This document shows, piece by piece, positions 19,001 to 29,329 of a stretch of 64,000 nt of DNA. A program made the position numbers and the translations under genes. Source of the stretch: Haematococcus lacustris (taxonomy: Eukaryota > Chlorophyta > Chlorophyceae > Chlamydomonadales > Haematococcaceae); contig JASKMD010000003.1 in NCBI GenBank assembly GCA_030144725.1, positions 10,660,855-10,724,854 of the forward strand, written 5' to 3'. The notes under the pieces were generated by a model. It saw only the letters and a list, made by a program, of their open reading frames with translations. It made no database searches and was not told the DNA's origin. The number at the start of each line of letters is the position of its first letter. The stretch's first letter is position 1.

Positions 19001-21135
19001 GCCCCGCCCCGCCCCGAAGCTGGGTTTAAGCAGTACGGGGTAGCAAGTGTGGTATGCAGGGTTGGGGTGGGGACCTGGGGCAGGGCGTCAGGCCGGGCCT
19101 CAAAGATGATGAGCACCACACCAATGGCGGTGGTGGAGCGCTCCAGCACTAGGCCTGCAGGGGGGCAGGGGGAGAGGGCAGGGGGGACACGGCTGGGCAG
19201 GTCAGGCAGGCCGGGCATCACTGAACCCAGGCAAGCAGGTCACGTCAGCACGCACCCAGCAGTGGCGGGTCTACCACTACTCGTTTTGTTCACCCTGATG
19301 CACGATGTGTCTCTCAAATTGACATAGCCCAGATTCATACCCTCACATGACACACTCGCACATGGCAAAAGTCGCACAGCGCGACCCGCAAAGCGACCAT
19401 TTCCTAAAGGCTATAGCCTATAGGCGATATCTAGAGGAACATGGCATGTCATATCAACATATATGGCGCTACCGGTATACTTGTAATGGCAGCGGTGCTG
19501 TGAAGCAAGCCACTAGAGCTCCTGTTGAGCTCCAACAGCAGTGATGTGGGCAGAGACCCTAGCATCGCCCTCACTGAACATGGCAGCCCCAGTCCCTCAT
19601 CCCTTGGCTGCCTCCCCCCCGGCTGCTCACCCCCCTGCTCCTCATCCCTCTACCGCACTCCCTTACCCTCGGCAAGCTCCATGCGGCGTGTGCATCTTCC
19701 CAGTGGCTCGTCCTGCAGCCAGGGTGCAGCACAGGCCCTGCATCCACTAGGCTCAGCCCAGCCTGCCTGTACACAGTAAAGTGCCTAATTCCGGCCACCC
19801 CGTTCCTCGTGTTCTCTCGTTTCTTCACCGAAAGCCCTCGTTTTCTTTTCGCGCATCGCATTGTTAGGTAGTTACAAGGGTGGTTGTCGGGTCGCGTTAT
19901 GTTTGCGCGTTGTGGGAGGAGAGATCCTAGCACTGTTGAGCAGCAGGCTTCAAGCCCTACTCAGTGATATCAAGTTTATTCACTTTGGCGCGGTGGTGGA
20001 GAACTTGTGACGGTTTTGGCAAAGAAATGGCCGGATTTAGGCACTTTACTGTGTAGGTGCATGCACCTGCCTCACCTGCCCGCCACAACCCCTGCCCTTG
20101 CCGCACGCCCTTGTCCTCACTCTGGCTTGCCCAATGGCCTCACTAGCCCTTCACCTGCCTCCTACCTCCACCCACCCCACCTGCCCCTGCCGGGGCGTCC
20201 CTCCAAGCCAGGTCCAGCAAAGCACCTCTTCTGCCCAGTCTGCACCTCCAGCTCCTCACCCCCCGCTCTGCCCCTTAGGGCCTACCTGCTGGGCTATGGC
20301 CCGGATGCCAGCTGCTAGTTGGGCAATCTTGGCTGGCTTCAACACCAAGCGCTGCAGCAATGCGTCACCGACCTTGCCCTGCAGGGAGGAGGGAGGAGTG
20401 GCCCACTAAGCTGGAGGGGAGGAGGGGAGAAGGGGCGGAGGGGCGGAGGGAAGGATAGGCGGAGGGGCGGAGGGGAGGTGGGAAGGAAGGGAGGAGGGGA
20501 GGTGGGATCAGGGGGTAACATAAGAGAGCAATAAGCACAGTGCATAGGACTTCCTGAGCTATCCCAGCTAAGTGAAGCATGGTGCTCATGGCAAGGTGTG
20601 CACCACACCTCACACCACCACCCAGCTCCTGGCAAACACCTAACCCACCTAAATCAAAACACTCCCACACTACTACCAAGGCTCGGTGTGAGGGGTAGGG
20701 GATGAGTGGGGTCAGTGGGTAGTGGTTGGCGGTTGCTGGCAGACAACTGACTCCGACAGGTCTCTGACTCTACAATGTGTGAGCCAGCTTGGCCCTGCAG
20801 GCCACTGACCTGTGCCTGCTGCACGTCCAGGCTGTTAGCGGCCATGATCTCCTCAGTGGCATCCTCCAGGCTGTCAGCCAGCCTCTCCAGCATCTGCTGC
20901 CGCTGCAGGCTGGGCAGAGACTGCAGCACACGGCTGGCAGCCCGTGCCCGCAGTGCCATGTCTCGCACCGCACCTGAAGCGCTCCCTGCCTCGACTCCAA
21001 CCCCTGCCCCAGCCGCTCCTGCCCCTCCTGCTGCCCCTGCTGCGCTCCCCACTGCGTCTGCTGCCTTGGCCTGCACCTCAGCTGGCGTGTGGTCGCCATT
21101 GGTGAGGAGGGCGGCAGGGCTTGACTCAGTCAGGT
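16096..21135 (-). CDS. proA: Gamma-glutamyl phosphate reductase (glutamate-5-semialdehyde dehydrogenase), 5' end missing
   Basis: Twelve phase-consistent exons: 20810-21135, 20286-20378, 19667-19712, 19075-19154, 18521-18619, 18280-18386, 17913-18033, 17615-17668, 17116-17224, 16761-16867, 16345-16509 and 16096-16245 (stop TAG). The enzyme reduces L-glutamyl-5-phosphate to glutamate-5-semialdehyde with NADPH in proline synthesis. Diagnostic segments, in order: [101 protein letters not shown], the Cys-containing [20 protein letters not shown] and [15 protein letters not shown]. The region ahead of the domain is Ala/Gly-rich and its first exon is split (acceptor at 21135), so the start codon lies further upstream and was not found. 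A fused glutamate kinase domain, as in P5CS, was not seen within 2 kb upstream. Confidence 0.92.
18833..19016. repeat. (CCCCG)n / (CCCCA)n pentanucleotide array in a proA intron
   Basis: About 36 uninterrupted pentamers lie in the intron between exons 18521-18619 and 19075-19154. CCCCA/CCCCG alternation at the left end gives way to pure CCCCG. On the transcribed RNA this reads (CGGGG)n. Confidence 0.95.
19772..20053. mobile_element. 282-bp TA-target MITE with CACAGTAAAG termini, in a proA intron
   Basis: The left end CACAGTAAAGTGCCTAATTC and the inverted right end CACAGTAAAGTGCCTAAATC match over about 26 bp with one mismatch. TA flanks both sides (19770-19771 and 20054-20055), the target duplication of Tc1/mariner/pogo elements; CAGT-type termini fit pogo. 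It has no coding capacity. It lies in the intron between proA exons 19667-19712 and 20286-20378. The element at 25227-26781 has related termini. Confidence 0.88.
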
Positions 21136-21699
21136 CTGCAGGTAAGCAGGAGCAGGAGGGTGGGAGAGGCTACAGGCGCTGACTGACCTCAATACAGGGA
21201 CCTTCCCCTGCCCTCTACTCATGATCAACCTTGGCAAGGTGGATATGGTAGAACACTCACAGCCCCTGTTATGGGTGTACTACCATACCTGGTTGAGGCA
21301 TGTGGGTGCAGGGCCACAGGGGCATTGTTGCAGGGCCGGTAGAGCTGCTGTGCATGCGGTGCAACGGCTGCATGGGGCCAACGTTTAGGAGTTTGGAAGT
21401 CACCCTGGTTGTGTATCAGTTGATCCCAGGTATGCATGTATGTGTATTGCTAGGGTGCAGCAGAGGACATGGGCAGGAGTGCTGCCTACTCGTAGCTTTG
21501 CCCGGGTGTTCACCTTGTGGGCCCTGTACTGACCCTGGCCATCCTGCCTCATTGCAGGTCAAGCACTTCACCGTGCCCCGCATGGCCCACACCACCCTGC
21601 TCTGACCTTATCCCATTATTGGCTGGGCTGGGCCTGCTGTAAGGGAGCAGGGGAGAGCAGGGAGCAGGGAAGCAGCAGGGGGTACAAACCAGGTATAAA

Positions 21700-23345
21700 C
21701 TTTGTTGCAGTGCTGCCCACCTGACAAAGCGGTGGCCAGCGAGGTTAACGCGGCAGGCCCTGTCAGCTCCAGGCGCTGCTGCTGCCCCTGCAGGCAAAGG
21801 AGGAGGCAAATGGTGAGGCACATGGCCAGGCACAGGGGCAGGCCAGAGACGAAGAATTGGCTGCTCATGCACAATGCTGGACAGCTGGGTCAGGGTGGTT
21901 AGGGTGGTTAGGGTGATTAGGATGTGATTAGGGAGGCACAGCAGGTCGTGCGGCCCGTGCAGCAGGGGTAACAGCGCAGTGAAGTCCCTTGACTGGGCCA
22001 CACCCTACTGGCATGGTGGCAAGCACACTGTGACGTAGACTGCCTCACGCCTTGCGCACCTGGCCATCCTCCCACCGCAGCTGCAGGCATGGCTCCGCGC
22101 CAGCAGCCACCCCCTCCCCTGCTGACACTGTAAGGTTGGCTAGCGGCTGCTGCGGCCAGTAGGGGGTGGGGCAGCTAAGGCCAGGCAGGCATGGAGTAGG
22201 ACTGTCAGGGGTGGGTAGTGACGGGCTGGTGAAGGAGGGTGAACGGTGGAGAATGGATACATGGGGTGGGAGTGATTAGTAGAGGGTAGGTGGCAGAGGG
22301 TGGGTGGATGGAGAGATGCAGGGGCCAGGGGCTGGGCTCGGGGGGGTCCGGTGCACGATGTGGTGCAGTGTACAATCATGGGCTGACTCTCCTGCCTGCC
22401 CTAGGTGCTGACCTGGCTGCTGCCCTGCACACTGCCCCTGCCCGCTGCCCTGCCTGCTGCCCCTGCCTGCTGCCCCTGCCTGCTGCCTCGGTCGCTGCCC
22501 CAGCCAGATGGCCCTCACCTGCTGGGCTTGTAGCAGGGCCTGCGCTGACCTGACTGCCTGGCTGCACACTTCAGACGCGCCTGCAGCCAGCACACGAGAT
22601 AAAAGGCGGGCAGACAGGCTGACAAGGGAGGCATGGCCTGGGTTGGCTGAGGTCAGCCGGTATGGAGGATGCCTCCTCCATTCCTTCCCTATCAACTTGT
22701 CACAAGCAGTGTCAAGGGAAAGCTTTAGAAAGGGCATTTCAGGGCCCTATGGCAGGGCTGTAGTTTGCACTAAGCAATAGAGGGTTGTACTACAAGATGT
22801 GGTGGTGGACCCTGGTTGTAGATGCTGCAGCTAGTTGTCCGGGTCTCCCTACACCGGGTCTGACCTGTGATGCAAACATTGAGCTGCTGCTTGGGCAGTA
22901 CGGCAGCTGCAGTGCTGAGTTGCTCCATTAGGGTGCCTGCTCGTCAGGAGAGGGGTTTAACGCATTGGCAAGGCATCATGTCAAGGGCTTGCAACGCAAT
23001 TGCTGGATGTCCAGCCATGTACCCAGCGCAGCCAAGCTAAGGGCGGAGTTGGCTCCATGTAGCAGCCCGCAATCAATCTGCAGCTCAGCGGGATGTGGCA
23101 ACCGACATTGTCAGCTGGCTGCTTCATGGCGCCATCGGCAGCTGCCCTCGCAACTGCCCACCTCGACCTCGATGGAGGCCCCATCTCTGAAGGGGGGCAT
23201 TAGTCTGTGCAGCAGCAGGACAAGATAGAGCCTGTGACTGGCACAACAGTAAACTCGCAAGCAGAGCATCACACACATTACTCAATCGCGAAATCTTGTG
23301 CACTAGGAGCTGCGTGGTGATAAGGGCCTGTTCGACTGCTCCCAT
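21700..23345 (-). CDS. Unrecognised multi-exon gene divergent from UROD
   Basis: An ATG at 23345 opens a frame starting MGAVEQALITTQLLVHKIS, with a Leu-rich helical look. Plausible later exons with acceptor/donor borders are near 22520-22595 (SEVCSQAVRSAQALLQAQQ), 22055-22130 (SAGEGVAAGAEPCLQLRW then EDGQ before GTGCGC), about 21930-22010 (SRDFTALLPLLHGPHDLL) and about 21715-21790 (QQRLELTGPAALTSLATAL). Joins between them were not phase-verified and intervening exons are probably missing. I recognise no family. The gene could end before 21.7 kb or approach the missing 5' end of proA, which is on the same strand. Confidence 0.38.
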
Positions 23346-23392
23346 CTAGCTTAGTAGTGTGAGACATACGGGAGCAGCAGATAGCAGGAAGA
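23346..23392. promoter_or_regulatory. Very short divergent intergenic spacer
   Basis: Fewer than 50 bp separate the minus-strand ATG at 23345 from the first plus-strand ATG (23393) ahead of UROD. If both starts are right, the 5' leaders overlap or the promoter is bidirectional. No TATA box is visible. Confidence 0.3.
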
Positions 23393-26300
23393 ATGAAAGC
23401 TTTTACTGGTACCCGCCCGAGCCGGATGGACACCTGCAAAGCTGTGGGTGTGCAGTGTGCGTGGAAATTCTGGCCGCAAAGTGCCGGATTTTCATCCGCT
23501 CTACCCGCCTACATCCGCAGGCAACCCGCGTCGCTCGCCACTCCCTCGTTGCCCATGTGGCAGCATCACCAGCTGCCGAAGTTTTGGCCGCGCCCGTGAG
23601 CTCTGCAGACCCGTTGATGCTGCGTGCCTTGCGGGGAGAGGCTGTTGAGCGACCACCAGTGTGGATGATGCGACAGGCAGGCCGCTACATGAAGGTGCGG
23701 ACCTTGGCCCGAATGCCAGCCGTAGGGGCGGGTTGGACGGCTCTCGTACTTATGCTGGCATTAGCCTTAGGCCCTTGTGCAGGTCAAGACACTAGCCATT
23801 ACCTACTGTGCCACCCATGTTGTGCATGTGCATTGCACATGACACATGGAGACCGCACTTGCACCCCACAGCCCCCACCAGTGACTGCAACCAGGAGGGC
23901 TGCGTAGCTCAGGCCTGAAGGGGGAGGCAGCTGCACAGGTAGGCCAGTGATGGCACCACCTCGTCCTGTACCACAAGCCCCTGCACTCAGGGGTTGCAAG
24001 CGTGGCCAGAGGCGACTGTTCACAGGGTAATGGGTAAGGGGCAGCTGCAGGGTGGCAAGGTGGCAAAAGCCTGCAGCCATTCAGCCATCCAGCCATTCAC
24101 CATCTCAATGCCTCACCGCCAGGCAGCCTGATGGCCCACAGTGAGAGCATTGTGGCGGACAAAACAAATGAATTTTGAACGACCACCACCCCGCAGCTCC
24201 CATTGGAACCTACCAAACCATTGCCAGCTTGTAGCATCATGTGTTGGCTGGCTGGCAGGCTGGTGGGCATGAGCCTAGTTTGGCGACAGCTGTTGTGTGC
24301 GGGGCATGAGCCTAGTCTGGCAACAGCTGTTGTGTGCGGGGCTGCTGAGCTGCAGGTGTACCAGGAGCTGGTGAAGAAGCATCCCAGCTTTCGGGAAAGG
24401 TCTGAGAATGTGGACCTGTCGGTGAGCGGATCTACGTCCCCTGCCTACCTCCCACCACCCACGCTGCACCACCTGACCACCACAATCTCCCCACGCCTGC
24501 CTGCCTCCCACCTGGACTCACCCACCTGCTGCTGCTTTCACTAGGACTAGCTCCCATGCACCTCAGTTCAGACCGCACCACTTTTGCTCGCTCTTGCAAT
24601 GCGGCAGCGAGGATAGGATTGAGGATAGGATGGGATAGGAGCCAATGCCAAGGGCCCATCTAGCCCATGCCGCCCCTGCTGCTCTTGGTCATAGGTGGAG
24701 ATCACACTCCAGCCATGGCACGCATTTAAACCTGACGGTGTGGTGCTGTTCTCGGACATTCTGACGCCTCTGGCCGGCATGAACATTCCCTTTGACATTG
24801 GCTCTGGCAATGGCCCCGTCATCTTCGAGCCCATCAGGACCATGGAGCAGGTGAGGAGGAGGGGCAGGGTGGCCTGATCAGGCGCGCTCAGCGCAAAGGT
24901 GAGCAGGCAGCATGTTAGGTAGCCCATGTCAAGATCAGGTTTGCTGCTTAGGCAGCAGTATAGGGGTCGCGTAGATCATGGGGAGGGTGGCAGCCCTCGG
25001 CCTAGTTGCCTTCAGTTCTGGCATGGTTTTTCCTGAAAAGAGTGCTAGTGGTGGTGGTGGTGGTGTTCGTGGTGCTTGGTCTGCAGGTGAAGCAGGTGGC
25101 CAAGCTCATTCCACAAGAAAGCTGCGCCTTCGTTGGCGAAAGCCTAAAGCAGGTGGGGCACCGGTGGGGCGCTTAGGTGTGAGGCCAGGGTATAGGTAAG
25201 GGGTTGTTGCCCTCAGGGTAAGGGTACACAGTAAAGCACATAATTCGAACAGGCCTGATTTGACCGTTCTCTCAAATTCGCCCTTCAACACGCACGCTTC
25301 CTTTCATGCACGGTCGTTGGAGGTTGTGAGGATGGTGCAAATCGGTTTGGGGAGGATCATCGCGTTTTGTCGGCTGAGATGTGGCTGTCGCCGGTTACGC
25401 CCATTTGAACCTTCCCGGCTGTTAAGGTCCCGGGTGCTCTGGCGCGACGACTTATCCGTGCGAGCGCGGCCCCAATAGACACCTTGGTGGGAGCCCGATG
25501 TATCACACTTGGTGCGCTTCGGTCTACTGCTACCCTTTGGCTGCGGCCTTGCGTCAAAAATACTCTTTCTAAGCGCTCCTGTCATTTTATCAGCCTCATG
25601 TGCCCAGGTCCCACCGCACACCACCAGCCCCCATGGCCAAACCGACCACTGGTGGTTCTCAACAGTCCAGCTTGGCTCTTTACAGCGCAGGCGAGAGGGC
25701 CAGAAGGCTCTTGGCAGCTGCTAATGTTGACTTGAAGGTCAAGATGGTCCAGCAACAGCCATCCTTGGCAGCTGTGGCCTGGGAACATAGCGTTTCATAT
25801 GCCACCCTCTACAGAGTCATCAAGAGGGATGGGGTGATTGCGAAACGTGGGTGCACAACAACATTGTCAGCTGTGGAAGAGAAGCAGTTGCGGGACTTGG
25901 GAGTGAGGGTCAAGCAGCAAGGTGCGGGTGTCACCAAGACGGCATTGCTTGCAGCCATGAGGACAACGCAATGGGTCACGGAGGGCAAGAGCAAAGTAGA
26001 AAAGCCCCATGGCACAAAAAAACGTCACTCTGCATTTAGTTATAATTAGTTACGTGAAGCATACCAATGTAAACAATTAATGGTAAAAACAATTAATGTT
26101 GTGCGGCATCTGAGAAGAGCGTGCATCCGAGAAAAGTGGTTTATACCCCCATAGCAAAGATAACATGCTAGCAGCAGCAGCAGTCAGCATGGAGGGTGGG
26201 AAGCAGCAACCAGCCTTGTAACCCTGGACCCCCTTGGCCATCGATGACGCAATGTTGCGTGTTGCAGTTCAACAATTAGCCCGACCGCAGCCCAGCTTAC

Positions 26301-29300
26301 GTTTCCCAGCAGAGGATAGGTTCTATTTCAAGCATGAGGTGGTTGCTGAGGCAACCAAGAAAGCAGCAAAGGCCAGGAAGGGATCTTGCAAGTAGCATGC
26401 TTGCATGTGCATGTGCACAACTTCAAGTGCCTATGGACTGCTACCGGATAACAATTTTGACCAGCTGCTGGCCTTGCTAGGGGCAGTGGGATGGGTAGCC
26501 GCATCAACAAATGTTTCGGTACCAGTCTTTGTGTAGGTGGATAGGGGCGACGGCATGTTCATATCAGAGGACTTTCAATGCAAAACTGGATTTTTGGGGG
26601 TAGGGTACTAAAACATGTGATATCTTGGCAGCTGGTATGCATAATGAGACAATAAAAGGCACAGTGGAGAGGTGTTATAAAGAGCTGCACGGGTATGTGC
26701 TTGGCTTGCAAAATTGTACATGAATGAAATGGCACGGGGCCTTGAACATCAAAAGTTGTTCAAATTAGAAACCTTACTGTGTAGGGTGGCTTAGGTTAAA
26801 GCAGCTTAGGTTGAGGCGGCTTAGGGTAAGGCGGCTTACAAGCAGTGGGCAGGCAAGGTGTTAAGGAGGGGTCACTGTGGTGGTGATGAGGGTCTTCGTG
26901 GGTTGAGCACCATGGATCCAGCAATAGCAGCAGGCCGCAGCTCAGCCCAGCGTAGCCCCTCGCACCCCCCACCCCACCCTCCCCTGAGGCTCACCACGTC
27001 ATGGAGTGCAGCCAGACATAGTCTGCGGGGCCGCAAGCAGGCTGTCAGGGGTAGGCCACAACGCAGCAGCCACCAGTGCAGCAGGTGAGCTGTTCAGCGA
27101 TGACGACCTTTGCAGGCACAGGGCGTCAGGGGCAGGTGCTTGCAGCTGGCAGCAGCAGAGCCAGCCGGCAACCAGCACCAGTCAGCAGCAGCTTTCAAGG
27201 TATGCACAGATAGGGAGTCTGCGCAGCCAAGGAGCAAAGCAACTATGCTGGTGGCCACATCAGCATGCAGCTCGCCTGCCTCCCGCACCTCCACCTGCCC
27301 TTAGCCTGCCACTCAATGCCCGCTTGGCTCTGGTGACCTGGCAGCTCAGGCTCCTGCACTGAGCTGGTCTGATGCTGACTGCTGCAACCACATGGCACTA
27401 CCCCCATCACACCCTCCACCTGCCCTCAGCCTGCGCCTGCCCTCCACCTGCCCTCAGCCTGCGCCTTCCTCGTAGTACGGCTCTGACCCACTGCACTGAG
27501 CTGCTCTGATGCTGGCCGCTGTGACCTCGCTGTGCTGTGGCTCTGACCCTCCTGCGCCAAGAAGCTCTGCCGCTGACTGCTGCATCCCTCATGGCCTTTG
27601 ACCCTGTGGCTGTGGATTGACAAGCGTAGCTAACCTTGCACCCCACACCCCACTGGCCATGTGCTGGCTGACCTGCCCACCCCTGCTGCCCTGTGGCCAG
27701 GTGGCTGCCGCAGTGGGCAGCAGCGCTGCGGTGCTGGGCTTTGTGGGCGCGCCCTTCACCCTGGCCACCTACATTGTAGAGGGCGGCAGCTCCAAGAACT
27801 TTGCGCACATCAAGCGCCTGGCGTTTGGTCAGCCTGAGGTGCTCCACGCGCTGCTGGACAAGCTGGCGGACAACATCGCAGACTACTGCCGTTACCAGGT
27901 GGCCAGGTGGAGACCAGGCAGGAGGGAAGGCAATGGCAGTGCACCGCACCGCACTGCAAACCCCTGGTGCCCAGGTCATAGCCAGTTTGTAGCCGGGTGG
28001 TGGCCATGTGGGAGTTGCATGGTGGGCGGGTGGCAGCCAGGCTGAAGGAGGTTGGGCAGGCAGGGTTGGGGATGTCCAAGGCATGCTTTGTCAGCAGGGG
28101 CCGTGCAGCCCTGGTGATGAGGGTGGTGGTGGTGGTGAAAGTGACGAGCAAGGAGCTGTGGCACACTGCTACCCAGACCCATATCGTGGTTTAGCTTCGT
28201 ATGACAGTTCCCCTTCCTGGCCTTTGTCGTGAAACAATACAACCCCCAGAACCGCCCTGCTCAGCCCAGTCATCGTGCTGCTGCTGTGACTGTCTTCTGT
28301 CGCCGCAACTGCTGAGTCTGGTGTGCGTTGTGCCCTGTGGTGCCCTGCTGCTGCCGGTCCCAAGTGCAGGCTGACACCGGTGCCCAGGTGATCCAGATCT
28401 TTGACAGCTGGGCCAGCGAGCTCATGCCCCAGGACTTTGATGTCTTCTCTGGGCCCTACATCAACAAGGTCATCACCAGCTTCAGGTATGTCGCTGACAC
28501 CCCACGCTGCACTGAACGCCACAGCTGCATTACGCCTTGGGAGCTGTTAGCAGCAGCAGGTCATAGCTGTCGAACACAGCAAGCTGGGGAAGGCTGTTTT
28601 CATCACTGCAGACAGGTTAGGGTTGTATGACACCCTCATCCAACTAGGGTTGTATGCTGCATTGTCTATGTCCTCTTCGTGTCCTTGAACATAGGTGAGG
28701 CAGTGCGTACTGCTGCCGCAGGTCAACCCACCCCCATGTGCCCATCATTCTGTACATCAGCGGTGGGGGTGGCTTGTTGGAGCGCATGGCCGCCTGCCGC
28801 CCAGACTGCATCTCCATTGACCAGAGTGTGGATATTGTGGATGGCATTAAGAGAGTGGGCACTGGCTTCGCTGTGCAGGTAAGGGTGCAGGAGCTGCCGT
28901 GGTCAGAAAGCTGCACGGCGGGTGCGTGCAGTTGTGGTGCGGGTGCGGTCCAGTTGCGGTGCATTCATGTTGCAGCTTTGGCCCTGCCACTAGTTGTCGG
29001 TAAGCTACATCACGGTGCCGACTGATAAGTGCGGTTTCGTTTCAGACTGTCGCAGGGACGAGCTTGTTGTTGAAGTTGTCGAGGTCATGCTGATGTGAAG
29101 CAAACAATCGCTGGTGTCTGGCGTCATCGTGCAGGGCAACATGGATCCAGGCATCCTTTTCGGCAGTCGGTCGACAATTGAGGCGCGCGTGATGGACGTG
29201 ATTAAGAAGGCCCGCTCTCAAGGCGTGCGCCACGTGATGAATTTGGGGCACGGTGTATTGCCAGGCACGCCGGAGGAGAACGTGGCAACCTACTTCGAGG

Positions 29301-29329
29301 TCGCTCGTACGGCACACCAACGGTGGTGA
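23359..29329 (+). CDS. Uroporphyrinogen decarboxylase, eight exons
   Basis: Decarboxylates uroporphyrinogen III to coproporphyrinogen III for haem and chlorophyll; the algal enzyme is expected in the plastid. Exons: 23359-23694, 24356-24421, 24695-24850, 25087-25152, 27701-27898, 28370-28485, 28722-28878 and 29135-29329 (stop TGA), all with GT-AG borders and consistent phase. Hallmarks in order: [13 protein letters not shown] (substrate-binding Arg), [11 protein letters not shown] (catalytic Asp), [43 protein letters not shown] and [17 protein letters not shown]. The C-terminus ends RTAHQRW, slightly shorter than usual. The 5' end is uncertain: the coding frame has no ATG before the conserved DPLMLRAL, and 23359 is only a GTG. 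The likely transit-peptide ATG (23393) is in another frame, so a short first intron or an indel is needed. Intron 4 (25153-27700) carries a transposon. Confidence 0.95.
25227..26781 (+). mobile_element. 1555-bp pogo-like TA-target transposon remnant in the UROD intron
   Basis: The left end is CACAGTAAAGCACATAATTC; the right end, inverted, is CACAGTAAGGTTTCTAATTT. Both sides are flanked by TA (25225-25226 and 26782-26783). The interior has an N-terminal transposase-like helix-turn-helix ORF (25633-26049) and no intact DDE catalytic region, so it is a decayed or internally deleted copy. It sits wholly in the 2.5-kb UROD intron 4, on the same strand as the host gene. Confidence 0.8.
25633..26049 (+). 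pseudogene. Pogo/CENP-B-like transposase N-terminal fragment
   Basis: A 138-residue ATG frame. Residues ~38-62 ([20 protein letters not shown]) look like a psq-type helix-turn-helix in which a Leu/Ala helix is followed by a recognition helix. Residues ~75-105 ([16 protein letters not shown]... TKTALLAAM) resemble the second, CENP-B-type DNA-binding helix pair that follows it in pogo/Tigger transposases. The frame then stops in a basic tail, so the DDE_1 catalytic domain is absent. A later short frame near 26290-26390 ([20 protein letters not shown]) may be a remnant. Family assignment rests on this pattern plus the TA target and CAGT-type termini. Confidence 0.55.

Noticed and set aside
18826..19043. 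Long Pro-Arg-Pro and Gly-Gly-Ala frames across the CCCCG array
   Set aside because: Pure pentanucleotide repeat inside a well-supported proA intron.
21549..23345. Glutamate kinase domain of a bifunctional P5CS upstream of the reductase
   Set aside because: No kinase motifs were seen in any minus-strand frame; the exons there look like a different protein.
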